A DNA stretch of 64,000 nt from Amanita rubescens (lineage: Eukaryota > Basidiomycota > Agaricomycetes > Agaricales > Amanitaceae), in assembly GCA_015039365.1 (NCBI GenBank), contig WION01000025.1:1-64000 (forward strand), given 5' to 3'. Below the pieces are notes generated by a model. It was not told the DNA's origin. It saw only the letters and a program-made list of their open reading frames with translations, and ran no database searches. Shown here one piece after another: positions 43,101 to 55,582 of this stretch. The translations under genes and the position numbers were made by a program. How positions within the stretch are numbered: position 1 is the stretch's first letter; each line of letters begins with the position of its first letter.

Positions 43101-45125
43101 TCACATATGGAAGATGAATGTATAGCCGTCGAATATATCAACAACTCGAGATACTTTGCAAACGACAATAGGCTAACAAGATTAAGCATCCGAACAAAGC
43201 AAAAAAAGGCAAACTTACTATGTTCCGTCACTCATTTCCTTCGGATTCGATTTGGCTCCACAAACGACGCACGAATTCCACATCAAAACGCCTCCTTTAC
43301 TTTCCTGATCCTGATCTTGCGTTTTCGGACTAACACTGACCTCAACACACGCCTTCCCATGCGTAAACTTTACCTGATGCTCTCCGCACTTGGCCGTACA
43401 CCCCGGCTCATCACACGCCAGGGAAAAAATCGACGAAAAATCGACAATCACCTCCCCAAGCGTATGATCACGTTGGGACCCCTTTGCGTAGTACGAAAAC
43501 GTCTTCCACCTCGGTCGTCCGCAGGACAAACGAAGAGGCTTTGCGCTCGACCCCTCATCGCCCGCAGGTGAATTTTTGGGTACATGTCGACTGACGAGGA
43601 CCGATAAAGATTGATGACGGACGAACCCGAGAAGGCCTGACATCCCCTTTCCCGTACAATCCCTTGGATCCCAACCGAGCAACGTCGTCAAAGCGCATCG
43701 CTCCTTGCCTCGCGAACGTCGCGCAGAGTCTTGTTCTTCATACTGAGCAAGGTTGAGTAGGATCTCCGGCGGAGGAAAGGACACGTCAAACGATGTCGAT
43801 AAAAGACTTTTGCTATTCTCGATTCGCAAAACTGCCGTAGAGAATGGCTTATTTGGGTCTTCCGCGGGTTTTCTGGGCTTTGCGGGTATATGTGTGTCGC
43901 CTCGTATGGAGAATCGACGAATGCGCTCTCCGATCGAGTCTAGAGAAGAACGTGGTGATTCGTCTCCACCCTTTTTTGGAAAGTGAAGGGTGCGATTACG
44001 GCTTAGCGCCATCGAACTGGGATAGTCAGCAACGGAGCTGATGGTACTTGAACGATGAACAAGCGTCCTCTTTGAGAACAGATTAAATAAGGTAGATCGA
44101 ATACCGGATCCGCGTTGCGTTTTGGGTGCCGAGTCGGGCGACTTGGGTGCTGCTGGCACGAGTTGGGATTCAGAGGGATAGTGGGTTTCGCGCTTGGGTC
44201 GAGGGTATTTGAGGTGAACATTCGAATCAACGAGAAGATGTTGCTCTAGAATAAGAGCCAAATGCATGTATATCGCTGCGCGTAGAACAGGGATGAGCAG
44301 TCGATGTTGTGGCGCGGACGTAGCTCCAATCAGGACAAAAGTCCCTCCAACGACGCGCAATTGTGTCCGCTCCGACAAAGCCACGGCCGCTGTAGTAGTC
44401 TCTGAGTCAGCAAGCATAGCGCAAAAACAATAGAACCGCTCACCCTCCCAATCGTCCAAACCATACAGAATCGTGGCGGCACTTGGCGGAGCATCCGCAT
44501 TGGAAAACACCGAAGGCGTGAAGACACATCCAACTTGAGGCCCGGGACTACGCAACGCTCCAGCTTCCGACACACCAGACACGTGCGTCCCAACCGGCGC
44601 TGCGCACAGTACGAGATGGTTAATGACAGGATTCGGGGATGGCAAGTCAGGCAACGACGCCAACTTTTGCATCTGTGTCAACACATGCGTCTTCTCATCC
44701 TGGTTTGAAGAGGCCCCATCCGAGGACGACCCTTTGGCACTGTGCGAGGATATCGTCGTCCACGAGGCAGAAGCGGAGGTGTCAGAATTTCCCTTCAGGA
44801 GCGGGTGATGGTGATGATGATGGCCCTCCGATTTCTCCTTCATCAAACCAGGTGGAGCATCATGACGATTCGGTGCCTGCCTCGAGGTTTCCTTCCTTCT
44901 CCTGAACCCCGCCAGCCATTCTTCACGGTCAATATACTGGCCCAAATCGTCGAGAGCGTCTTCTATAGCGCGCGTCCAGTCAGTGAGACGTCTGTCAAGA
45001 CCAGGGTCGTCAAGTTCTGATAAGATATGACGTATGAAGCGTGTGCGGTGATTCCGGGCATCATTGGAGAGGGTTACTAGGTTGGCGTGCGGTGGTAAGT
45101 CGGGAAGAGGTTTTCTCTCGTCCAT
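40111..45125 (-). CDS. Fab1/PIKfyve-type phosphatidylinositol-3-phosphate 5-kinase, no FYVE domain visible
   Basis: Makes PI(3,5)P2 on endosomal or vacuolar membranes. Exons: 45125 to about 43218 (635 codons), about 43200-42770, about 42750-41030, about 41010-40690, about 40660-40530, and about 40505-40111 with an internal intron. Domains in order: a basic/disordered start; a TCP1-like chaperonin region (VINHLVLCAAPVGTHVSG, then GTFVLIGATSAPQHRLLIPV); the Cys-rich region (CDEPGCTAKCGEHQVKFTHG, MWNSCVVCGAK, FAKYLELLIYS); a linker; and the lipid-kinase domain (GGKSKAHFWKTSDDRFIIK, LVKLLGYYTIEV, DLKGIQGRKVKPT, DADFLAKMNIMDYSLLLGID, VDTIGSYTLAKTLEYKAKH). Catalytic Lys and Asp are present, but the usual S-x-R-N-R after DLKG is IQGRK. 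The frame is intact. Residues before the chaperonin region contain no FYVE zinc-finger pattern. Confidence 0.85.
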
Positions 45126-45784
45126 GCGATGTTCTGCAAGTGCAGTTCAAGCTTGCGACCTGCCAGACATGACGGTGGTGTCCAATGTCGTTGTATACTC
45201 TTGTTTGCTTAGATAAGATAACGGATCTTACTAATTAAGGCAGGTTCAACAATCGTGTCGTCGTAAAAATGGTTTTAGAGCGCGTGACTCCTGGAATGTG
45301 GACTCGGAACCCTGAAAGCTAAAATTCATCAGGCGAACCTTGAGTAAACGAGGCTCGGAGACAGACGCGTGAGACCGGCGAAGTTGACTAAAGTTAGCCT
45401 GGCAAGGCTTGGTGAGCAGAATCTAACTCATTCTAGTAAAACAAAATTTGATCACCGAGGCGGCGTTTGCGAGTGCCCTCAGCGGAGAAGGGTCTTGTGT
45501 AACTCTGTTGGTCCAATTCAATCTCTCCGCCTCCGTCGGCAATTGCCCAGCGCTTTTCTCCATTCGCGCAGGGCTCCAGCGTATCAGGAAATTTCGGGAC
45601 AAGTTGTGCCTGACTAAACCCATCTAATTAATAATTGATCATCATGACAACGAACGTGGTTTTTAACCAATTAGGCAAGACAAACAGGCTATTCCACTCC
45701 ATTGAACGCTCCTTGTTCTTCCCCGTACGCTCCCGACCCCTCTTTATACATGCTCTCTCGTACAGGTGCCACCAAATCGCGGTG
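45126..45784. promoter_or_regulatory. Shared divergent promoter region
   Basis: 659 bp between the lipid kinase (minus) and the seven-helix protein (plus). The open frame from 45369 has no features. No TATA box is obvious. Confidence 0.4.
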
Positions 45785-47214
45785 ATGGCTACTCTTACAG
45801 TGGATACAGGTACGTTTTTTGTCTGTCAGGGTTGGTTGAAACATGTTCGTCTGACGCGGATGGCGCGATCAGGGTTTATTGTTGGAATATCCACTGGACA
45901 CGCCATCGCCGTCGTTTCGACATGCCTTCGTCTAGTTTTCAAAACGATCAAACGCCGTCTGTGGTGGGACGATTTTTGGGCGTTGATAAGCCTCATCCTA
46001 CTCATTGCAACATGGATTGCATCAGTCGACATACCGAACCCACGAAGTATGTTCGATTTTTTTGGATAGGCGATGTCCTATGTTTATTCATGGAAAAAAG
46101 GTTCTAAATTGGAAAGCCTGTGGATTGTATCGTACCAGGCGCTTTCTCTTATATCCCTTTGGTGAGTTTCATGAAAACCCAGTTGGACAGTAAACCGACG
46201 CCGCTCTCAGGTCTGCCCGACTAAGCTTAGCGGTCATCATTGTCCGACTATGTCCACAGGGCACGATGCGCATCATCTGTAAATGGGTGGCAGTCTTATT
46301 TGGTGTCGCTGCAATTGCCCTCATCCTATATAAAACAATCGACTGTGGTTTATACTATAGTGCGGGAGTCGAGTTTTGCGCGTTTGACACGGCCTTCGCC
46401 GTCGTCGAGACAGCATGTAAGGTTATTTCATCCAAAACCCTTGTTCCACGATTGACGCGTGTTTAGTCGATATTATTGCAGATTCTTGGCTCGTCGGTGC
46501 CCCGATTCATATGGTCTGCCGCATGAAACTCCCAGGACGACATCTCCGGATGCTCGTTGCCATATTCGCCTTGAACATCCTAACAACATTCGCCAGCATC
46601 GCTCATTCCGTCCTCTCACTACTACACATGAACCAGGCATCCTTTATAGCCGGAAACGTCCAGGTGTGTGTCAATTTTTTTTTTCTCTTCACTCTCCGTC
46701 CGTTTCGCTGACGAGAAATGCGGATCAGTGCGCTACATCACTGTTTGTGTGCAATCTGCTAGTGCTCGTAACCTTCCTTTATCGTCGGATCCGGGGAAAT
46801 GCCGAAGAAACCACCATCAGTGAACATCCTGAAACCATCACGCGATCCAGAGCGAGATATCCCCCGACTGGTCCCAGTGGACCAGCCATGGCGAGGATTG
46901 AACTAACTGTGGTATCAAGGGAGAATCGCAGCACAGGCGCAGCTCGTCCAGCCATCTATGGTGATTCACTACCCCCACCACCGTGCGAGTTATCTCCCAC
47001 CAGCACATTCCCAGACCTCCCACCTCGTCGGCGTCCACTAGAGTCACATCGACCAACGACGTCTCAGAAATCCCTAATGCCTCTGGCATGCAATTTGTCA
47101 GTTACAAGCACATTTCCTGATCTACCGATAATACGCCATATCCCGTCTGAACCGGAGATTGAGCAACCCGTTCCTTCCAGTTCGCAACATAAAAGTGAAG
47201 ATAAGAATATGTAA
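45785..47214 (+). CDS. Seven-helix fungal membrane protein (rhodopsin-like fold family)
   Basis: Six exons. The 25-nt first exon MATLTVDT joins in frame to GFIVGISTGHAIAVVSTCL (helix 1), then KRRLWWDDFWALISLILLI, a conserved-looking loop plus helix, then LESLWIVSYQALSLISLWS, ARLSLAVIIVRLCPQG, WVAVLFGVAAIALILY, FDIIADSWLVGAPIHM and MLVAIFALNILTTFASIAH, and a last helix SLFVCNLLVLVTFLY. A Pro/Ser-rich cytosolic tail of about 130 residues carries two FPDLP repeats. The WWDDFWA motif is typical of a large uncharacterised basidiomycete family resembling the fungal rhodopsin-domain proteins. No ligand or partner is known. Confidence 0.72.
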
Positions 47215-47397
47215 AGATAGATGTAAGATAGTGGTATGTATATAGTATGATAATAATAATGGGGAGAGCCGGAGTGCGTGGGAAGCATTATGTCTATTCA
47301 GTTGTGATGGCGTCGAAAAGACTTCACACACCCGTCAACGCTGTCCACCGCGCTCAGCGCTCCTTCTTTCTCCACTCTTCCAAGATATACCATACCT
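47215..47397. other. Short intergenic gap
   Basis: 183 bp upstream of xylulokinase. A pyrimidine-rich stretch (TCCTTCTTTCTCCACTCTTCC) lies 20-40 bp before the start, as in many fungal promoters. Confidence 0.4.
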
Positions 47398-50233
47398 ATG
47401 CCCGCTATACCCAAATCTGGTCCCGCCCTTTTCCTAGGACTAGAGCTTGCAACAGACCAGATCCGCGCCTCGATCGTAGACGAGAGTCTTGAACTTGTAG
47501 GCGTAGAATGTGTCGACTTTGACACAGAACTCCCTGAATACAAGTACGTCCCCCCTCTCTTTCGTCCCGTCCCCCTTGCAAACCTAATCGATCAAACTGA
47601 TGGCTTCGTTTAGAACCCAGGGAGGCATATTCACAACACCGGGAGATGCATACACGACGCCAGTAGAGATGTGGATTAAAGGTCTTGGTGAGCATCCATT
47701 TTAAATTTCAGCGGAACCAAAAATTTTTTTGCGGGGGGGTAAACGCGATTTTTTTCCCTTCCGGTTTCTTGATTTTCTGCCAATCTTCCCGGTCTTCCCG
47801 GCACCGATTTTGCTGATCATACCCGTCACGTGATATCTAGAAACCCTCCTGCAAAAGTTGGCTAGCCACCAGGACCTATCGAGAGTGAGAGCTATCGGGG
47901 GTGCCGCCCAGGTGCGTCGAGCTGCGCGTTTTGAGCCAAGGTATCTTACCGATTTTGACGATTTTTTAGCACGCGTTGGTTTGGTGGAAATCAACAGTCG
48001 TGCCTTCCCTATCCTCCTTAGACCCACACCTCCCGCTTCATTCTCATTTTAGCGCGCACAATTTCTCGTTACCGAATACCCCAACTGCACAAGATACCTC
48101 TTCTCATACGCATGCTCTTGCCATTGAAGCTCTCCTTGGCGGACCGGATCACATGGCTGCTCGTGTAGGGACGTGCGCGAGCGCTTCTCTCCTTGCTGCG
48201 CAGCTCCTGAGGGTGCGAGAAAGCTGGCCGCAGGACGTATGGGCGCGTACGGGTCGGATCCAGCTGGCCAGCGCTTTCATTTGCAGTTTGATCACAGGCA
48301 AGTGGCAGGGGATGAGCGAGGCGGAGGCGTGCGTGACGGGGATGTGGATACACGGGGCTAATACCAGTGCGGGAGCAAATGGACAAGGCCACTGGGACGA
48401 ATCTGTCCTGGACATCGTCGGTGGAAGTAGGGAGGAAGGTCGTCGAGTTAGGGGCTGGTTGGGAGAAGTTGATGTCTCGGGTGGAAGCAGACGCACAGGA
48501 AACGTCTCAAGATACCTTGTGGAGCGTTTTGGTTTTGATGTTGGTGCGTTGACGTGGCAGTTGCGTTTCATTCCGTTTGTTAACCTTTGCGCAGATACGG
48601 TGGTTGCTCCATTTACCGCGGATTTTCTATCTACATATCTCTCGCTATGTCCATCGCCAAACGATGCCGTTTTATCTTTCGGACCCATGGATATCCTAAT
48701 GATCCCAGCCCATCAATATATTCCTACACGTTTGTATAAACTATACCCTCATCCCGTTCAAGAGTCCGGCGAAAAGCGGAGGTACATTTCGGTCATTTCT
48801 AGCAGGTCGGTTTCCATTCCGTTCATGTATGCGCCGCTTAACCCTCTCCTGATAGAAATGCCGACGTTCCCCGCGCCCTTGTCCGCGACATGTATACTAA
48901 GAGTTGGAGCGCCTTTGACCGTCTCGTGGCTATCGTACCACCGGGCGGTTCCATCGGGTATGCGCAACCCATCCATCGTCCCTCTGAAACCCCACCTTAC
49001 CAACCACTTTTTAGGCTCGACGACAAACTATTCAGCTTCTGGCACCTACAATCCGATAGTTATCCTTATTCCCACGTTAAAGGCATCTACCGCTTCGAAA
49101 CCGGAGTCAAAGTCAATGAATATCGCGATCTCCGCGCGAATCCTCGGTGTCTCTTGGAATCTCAAATTCTTTCCTTCCGTATAAAATGGTCGCGAATGCT
49201 CGCAACGGGCGTTGTCGGAACGCCACCGCGCAAAACGAGCGGAATGAGCCAAACGCCACCGCTTCCATCCGGTCGGCCGACGAACATCCCGCCGAGTCTA
49301 GGCCTTTCGTTTGATCCGTACGATCATTCCGAACTGCCATCCCGCGTCTTGGCGACGGGTGCAGCAGCCAACTTTCCTAGTATCGCCAATCTCGTCGGGG
49401 ACGTGTTCAACTCTCCCGTCTTTGTGCCGACGACGCAGATCGACTCGGCGCAGGTGACGCCACATCGGAATGCCCCGGCTCCGGGATTCCCGGGACGGGC
49501 CGCCCTCGGCTGCGCATACGTCGCACGCTGGGTATGGGGGAAGGAGTGGGGCTTTGGTGGGCTGGGCGTGTTCGAGGATGAGATGAAGCGGTTGATGGGA
49601 AAGCGGTGGATTGCGACGAGCGGGACGCCGCTGCGCACTAATATCAACGGAGCTATTGGACCAATGGGAGGTTCGAGCGCCGGGAACAGCGGGACGAGTA
49701 CGCCGTTTGGGCATCCTTCCAGAGGCGGACTCGGTGCTACCATTTTCAGAGAGGAAGATGAAGAAGATGAGGAGATCCAGATCGAAAAGAGATTGCAGGG
49801 CCTCGGACTTGGGCCTGGAATCATTGGCAGTGGTGCTTTTAGTGGTAGCCTTGCGGCTTACGATTCGACCGGGGCACGGACGAGGACGCACACGGCGTCC
49901 ACTATGGACTCTCTCGTCAGTAATTCAAGTTCTAGACTTACGCCTTCGACGACATTCACGACTCCTGACTTGGGCCTGTTGGCTCCTCCCTTATCGGGCA
50001 ACGGCGGCAACGGTAATGCGAGCGTAAGCGGTAGCAACGGGAGTGGGAAGGGGACGACGCCGACGACGCCGACACCTTTAACGCCTGTTGTGGCGTTACC
50101 GACTGCGGATGTGGAGGCGCAGATGGGACTCGCCAAGGTCGCAGAACCGGACTTGGATGCGTTTTTGAGCTACGCTTCGATTATCCCCGAGTTTTGTAGG
50201 TTGGAAACCATGATGATCAAAGGCATCGTATGA
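47398..50233 (+). CDS. Xylulokinase (FGGY family) with a long low-complexity insertion
   Basis: Phosphorylates D-xylulose to xylulose 5-phosphate, feeding xylose into the pentose phosphate pathway. Introns are inferred after EYK, after IKGL, after GGAAQ, after FGFDV, after VISS and after GGSIG; all keep frame. Motifs: LFLGLELATDQIRASIVD (phosphate-binding N-terminus), AIGGAAQHALVWWK, RVGTCASASLLAAQLLRV, QLASAFICSLITG, SEAEACVTGMWIHG, VLSFGPMDILMIPAHQY, QILSFRIKWSRM, SRVLATGAAANFPSIANLVG and FVPTTQIDSAQ. After the FGGY C-domain comes about 150 residues rich in Gly, Ser, Thr and Pro with an acidic REEDEEDEEIQ block (about 49660-50090), before a more conserved-looking end FLSYASIIPEFCRLE. The insertion is unusual for the family and likely disordered. 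Confidence 0.85.
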
Positions 50234-50862
50234 TGCGGCTCACCTACCCCGGCGAGCGCTGGTTCTCCCACTTCGATTCGCATTTGATTCAAAAAAAGGT
50301 ACTCCCTAGTACGGGACACTCGCTCTTACGGTATCGCGCTCACCTTTGTTTCTCGCCACATGCTTATCGTGCTTTCGTTTCCTCCTCCCTTTTTACTCTC
50401 TCTGTGGATCACTCTCCGTCTACGCACGTACAACAACGCCCATGCCCATCCATACCCCTCCCCCTCTCCATTTCCACGCTGTTTCGGTTTTCCTTCTTTT
50501 CGCGCCTCTGAGATCCCTTGTCTGCACTAATTTCCTGCGCACCAGGGGAGGAAGCACAACCCAAAAACATATAGACTGACAGACGTAATTTCACTGACAC
50601 GACTGGATTGCGAGGGGAATAATGTAAAAGTATATCCTAGCTTTACTTATCGGTATTGGTCTTTTTCTGTGTAATTTGAGGTTGTTAGAGTTGGAGCTAG
50701 TTCAGGAGAGGCTTGTTTGCTCAGGCTTCGTTAAAGTTTCGGCGCTCAGCGCTCAAGCTCAAGCTCAAGCTTCCGCTGACATGAGCCGCCACCGAAGGCT
50801 CCTGTTATAAGACTGACTCAGGAGCCTTTGCCTCACTTCAGTCTCAGAACATTGTCCCGCCA
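50234..50862. other. Intergenic
   Basis: 629 bp between xylulokinase and the kinase gene. CT-rich in 50350-50510. The kinase family's duplicated unit starts near its right end. No gene is seen. Confidence 0.45.
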
Positions 50863-52387
50863 TGCAGTTTCCCGAAGAAAACTTGCTCTCCATAGCCGAG
50901 CAAGGTGGCGGATTCTTCATTACGTCCCCCGGCGCTCTTCTTAAGGCTGGACGCTATAAGATCATCCGAAAGTTGGGAAGAGGGCGCTGTTCAAATACAT
51001 TCCTCGTCGAAGATCTGCAGACGACGTATGATTTTTGTTAATCGCTTATAATCATAGAATGATGCAACGTCGCCTAGGTCGTCCTCTCTGAAATATCTGG
51101 CAGCGAAGATCCTGACCGTGGATTCGACGAATGCCTTGCAGAAGGGCATCATTTGCGAGCCTGATTTTCTTAATGCTATCGCTGAACGGTTCGCAGACGC
51201 TTGTCACCCGCTGCTACCCATTCTTTGTGGTCACTTTGCTCAAAGAGGGCCACACGGTGTACATTATTGTCTTCTGACACCGTCCTTGCGTTCCCATGTC
51301 CACGCCTTCCGCGCCTCGGCTCCCACAGGAAAACTCGCTGTCCACATCGTCAAGCCGATCATCGCCTGTGTGGTCGAAGGTTTGAAAGCCATCCATGCGC
51401 TAGATATAATCCATGCCGGTACGTACAATATTGCGCTCACTGGCTAGTTTCTCAACATAATGCGTTTCATAGACATCAAAGCAGATAACGTTTTGTTTCT
51501 CGGCCCCAGCATGACGGAAATTGAAGAAACGATTGCGAAAGAGCCCACATTGGTTGATGGTACCTTCGAGTTTGAAGGAACGCAGTATCCCATTCTTCGG
51601 TCGCAGCCCTTCTGGCCCAAAATTTCATGGGATGCTTCTCCTTTCGTATCGGAAACCATTCAGGTAGTACTCAGTGATCTTGGCGCTGGTATGCAAACAT
51701 CCATTCCCTTGAACTTGCCAAAGTGATAGCACTGACGTACATCCAACAATCACAGCTTTGTGGGCGAATAAGCCGAAACCTTCGGGAGATATTGGTGCAT
51801 GTGCGTTGCGTGCCCCTGAGAATCTCATACGTTCCGAATGTGGCAAGGAAATTGATATTTGGGCTGTTGGGTGCATGGTACGTTGGTACCTAGCCGTCCC
51901 ACACGGCTACATGCTAATGATGTTATTCCTCACCTTAGACATATGAACTCCTCACGGGACAAATTCTCTTTAGGCCTCAGCCCACAGAGGATCTCACCGT
52001 GGATGAGAGTCTGCTACTTCTGCAGTATGCATTGACTGGTGAAACTCTGAAGGGGAGCGTCGTAGAAAAAGCCCGGCTAAAGGATCAATATTTTGACAGC
52101 GAAGGTTGGAGCTTCTTTCACTTGATGAGAGATTTATTTTCATTTTCGATCCAGGTAACCTCGTAAAGGGCAAAATGAACCCCTATCCCCGACAGACCCT
52201 CTCGGCTCTCTTGGTCCAGCACACTGATCTTCGTCCGGTCCAGGTTGAGGCGGCTGCCGGCTTTATCAGGGATTGCTTAAGATTGAACCCTTCTGATAGG
52301 TTAACCGTTGGTCAGGTGGATGAACATCGCTGGCTAGAGACTGCCTTCATGGGAGGTATGGACGAGAAAGATGCTTCCTGTTCGTAG
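50863..52387 (+). CDS. SRPK-like protein kinase
   Basis: Ser/Thr kinase of the type expanded in mushrooms. Exons 50863-51024, 51079-51419, 51471-51689, 51759-51877 and later ones; all join in frame. Motifs: GRYKIIRKLGRGRCSNTFLV (Gly loop), KYLAAKIL (catalytic Lys), LDIIHADIKADNVLFLG (catalytic loop with Asp and Asn; HAD in place of HRD, spanning an intron), VLSDLGA (DLG in place of DFG), ALRAPENLI (APE), and IDIWAVGCMTYELLTGQ (helix F). SRPK family members usually phosphorylate Arg-Ser proteins, but the substrate is unproven here. Two broken relatives lie at 54276-55582 and 58736-59392. This copy looks intact. Confidence 0.82.
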
Positions 52388-52675
52388 ACCCTCTGTCCCC
52401 AAGTTGCCAATGTACCCTTATCATCTCTGACACCAATGCAATGCTATTCATATCCCGCAGTCCGTGTGGTACGGGTACGAGCAAAATTGAATGATGCATC
52501 TGGTCAAAGGGTTGAGCGCGAAAAACTACACTGACCACATGAATCCCATTCCTCACGACTTGCTACTGGGCATTTCCCTTTCATCAAGTGTAACTTAAAC
52601 CTCACTGAGCAATTGATTTTTGCTTCAGAAATGACAGAAATGACAACTTACATATAATAGTTTGCAAGAAGATTA
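52388..52675. other. Kinase 3' flank, shared with the downstream pseudogene copy
   Basis: The first 170 bp or so are similar to the flank of the kinase pseudogene (55583-55785), showing that the duplicated unit extends past the stop codon. From about 52570 the DNA becomes AT-rich. Confidence 0.6.
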
Positions 52676-54005
52676 CTATCCTGATACAGTAAATAAATCA
52701 AGAACAGAAAATACCAATGCAAGATTATCTAGGTCTTGGTACTCATCCTTCCCTAATACACGCAAATCTGGGAACTGATTACCCATGTGTAATGCCATGT
52801 AATCAATAAACAGTATTGCACCACTTTTGTGCATTATGTTAGCAATAGAAGCATGGATTGCCAGAAATTCTGGATCAGGCAAAGCCACACCTGATGGTGT
52901 GGTTGGCTGTTGATGCTTGTAAGAATAGTCCACAAATTTGATTATGGACCCTGGGATGAGACAAGGAAGTCCACCTGCATTAAGATTTACAACTTCATAC
53001 ATATGGAGTTTGGGGTTGTCTTTAGGCTACGAGCAAGGAGTTAAACCAGCTTTCAAAGTGTTTGTGTACAGCAACTTACCCAATTCACAAGACAGAATGA
53101 GAAATTATCAAATGAACCACAGACTCCCACAGCCAGTGTCATGGCATTTGCAGGTGTGTCTGGTGCATCCCTCAGACTCTTTAATTTGGCAGCTGCATAT
53201 GGGAAAAGATTCAAGAGGATGTCAAATAAGGACACAGTATCATTGTCCTTTAATTCAGGTTATTAAAGGAAAATGAAGGAGGAATCATGCTGACAGTTTG
53301 ATCCACACAAAGTCCAGCTACTCTTTTAATAATATGGGCACAGCACACTTCCCCAATTATTGGGACTCTAGAGCCCCTTCCCCAGTGCATAATATCAAAT
53401 ATTCCAGAGAGGGCACATTTATAATCATCTCTAGCAGCTACCTGAATCATTGATTAAAATTATAAAATCTTGACCAAAGACACTGCATACATTTTTATCA
53501 ATTGTGGGTGTTATAGTATCTTCAGAGATCTCTGGATCCTGAGGAGCTTTCAGCACAGTTGGTCGAACTAAAATAGATTCAGTAAGTATGCAAACCATGG
53601 AATAAGAAAGGACATACATGACCAAAGAAAGAGACCAAACCATGTATTAGCAAGGTGAATGTACTGCTTCAACTCCTCTTGACAAGAGACAATAGCAGCT
53701 GCAACATAGCATTTTGCATCACCTGAACTTGCACATTCAAGCATAGCGTCCAATAACCGATGACAATCAATGCGCCTTATTTCTGGTGTGACCAATGGTG
53801 CAGGTAGAAAACGAACTGAGGGGTCCCAGTGAGACAAAGTTGATAAGCCTTTCTTTGCTAGCTCAAGAAGAGAGTCTGTTGTGTGCACATTCTTGTTGGC
53901 TAGCAGCTTTTTAATTGCTCTTTGCTGCTCTGGCTGAATGATGTCCCTAATTGATGTAACAGGTTCAGTAGAGGACTCCGCAGAATCATTAGGATTGAAT
54001 GGCAT
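52676..54005 (-). CDS. HNH-nuclease-domain protein
   Basis: Minus-strand gene of about five exons. Exon 1 starts MPFNPNDSAESSTEPV at 54005; a later exon gives ITPTIDKN joined to VAARDDYKCALSGIFD and EVCCAHIIKR, the pattern of the HNH_2 type (Cys-x-x-Ser/Thr-Gly then a His-Ile-Ile motif); then DTVSLFDILLNLFPYAAAKL, NAMTLAVGVCGSFDNFSFCL, and a C-terminal LPDPEFLAIHASIANIMHKS. This family is abundant in Agaricomycetes and of unknown function. The gene is more AT-rich than its neighbours and sits between two copies of the duplicated kinase unit, so it may have been inserted there. Exon edges are approximate; no definite break was found. Confidence 0.7.
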
Positions 54006-54275
54006 GGTGGAGTGTGTCGGTGAGAGTCTGAGGCAGGCGACCAAGCAATGAGGTAAGCGAGTCTCACGCTAATGGCATCACGCCAGCGCCAGCTTGCATC
54101 CGGCGACGGGCCCGGGCGTGCAGAACTAAACAGAGCTCTCTCACCCCGTCATAATTACCGTCATTTCACCAAGCGCTCGCGGCCTTTTATCGATTATGTC
54201 TCATCCTCCCTGCCCGTCTCCTATTATTTCTTTCTTCCGCGGACTTACCACTGGCAGTTCACCCGGACTCCTGCC

Positions 54276-55582
54276 ATGCAGTTTCCTGAAGAAAACTTGC
54301 TCTCCACAGTCGAGCAAGGTGGGTGATTTTTCATTACATCCCCTGGTGCTTTCCTTAAGGTTGGATGCTATAAGATCATCCGAAAGCCGGGAAGAGGGCA
54401 GACGAAGTATGATTTTTGTTAATCGCTTATAATCAATGACACACCCGAGTTTCTCAACGCTATCGCTGAACGGTTTTCAGGCGCTCGGGAGCTACTGCTA
54501 CCCATTCTTCATGATCACTTTGCTTAAAGAGGTGTACACTACTGTCTTCTCACACGGTCCTTTGTCCATGCCTTCCGTGCCTCGGCTCCCACAGGAAAAC
54601 TCGCTGTCCACATCGTCAAGCCGATCATTGCCTGTGCTGGTCGAAGGTTTGAAAGACATCCACGCGTTAGATATAATACATGCTGGTACGTACAATCCTG
54701 TGCTTCCTGACTACCAACGCAATGCGTTTCATAGACATCAAGGCAGATAATGTTTTGTTTCTCGGCCCCGGCACGACGGAAATCGAAGGAACGGTTGCGA
54801 AGGAGCCCACATTGGCCGATGGTACCTTCGAGTCTGAAGGAGCACAGTATCCGTTCTTCGGTCGCAGCCCTTCTAGCCCAAAATTTCATGGGATGCTTCT
54901 CCTTTCGTATCGGAAACCATTCAGGTGGTACTCAGCGATCTTGGTGCTGGTACATCTGTTCCCTTGAACTTTCCAAAGTGATAGCACTGATGTGCATCCG
55001 ACAATCACAGCTTTGTGGGCGAACAGGCCGAAACCTTCGGGAGATATCGGTGCACGTACATTGTGTGCCCCCGAGAATAGGCTCATACGGTCTGAGTGTG
55101 GTAAATAAATTGACATTTGGGCTGTTGGGTGCATACGTCGATACCTCACGGCTACATGCTGTGTTCCTGCCTGTCTTAGACATATGAACTCCTTACAGGA
55201 CATATCCCCCTCAGCCCATCTCATGCGTTGACCGGTGAAACTCTGAAGGGGAGCGTCATAGAAAAACCTCAGCTAAAGGATCAATATTTTGACAGCGAAG
55301 GTTGGAGCTTCTTTTCCTCGACGAGAGATCTCTTTTCATTATTGATCCAGGTAACCCCGCAAAGAGCAAAATGAACCCCTATCCCCGACAGACTCTCTAG
55401 GCTCTCTTGGCCCAGCACACCGATCTTCGTCCTGCCCAGGTTAAGGCGGCTGCCGACTTTATCAGGGATCGCTTAAGGTTGAACCCTTCTGATGGGTTAA
55501 CCGTTGATCAGCTGGATCGACATCGCTGGTTAGTGGCTGCCTTCATGGGAGGTATGGACGAGAAAGATACTCCCTGTTCGTA
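54276..55582 (+). pseudogene. SRPK-like kinase pseudogene (second copy)
   Basis: Collinear with 50863-52387, starting MQFPEENLLS as the intact gene does and sharing FIDIKADNVLFLGP, GTIAKEPTL-like and GGMDEKD segments, but with a stop soon after EQGG, lost sequence in the first exon, several frame shifts (for example around 54760 and 55110) and missing parts of the activation loop. Upstream and downstream flanks are also related. Confidence 0.85.
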
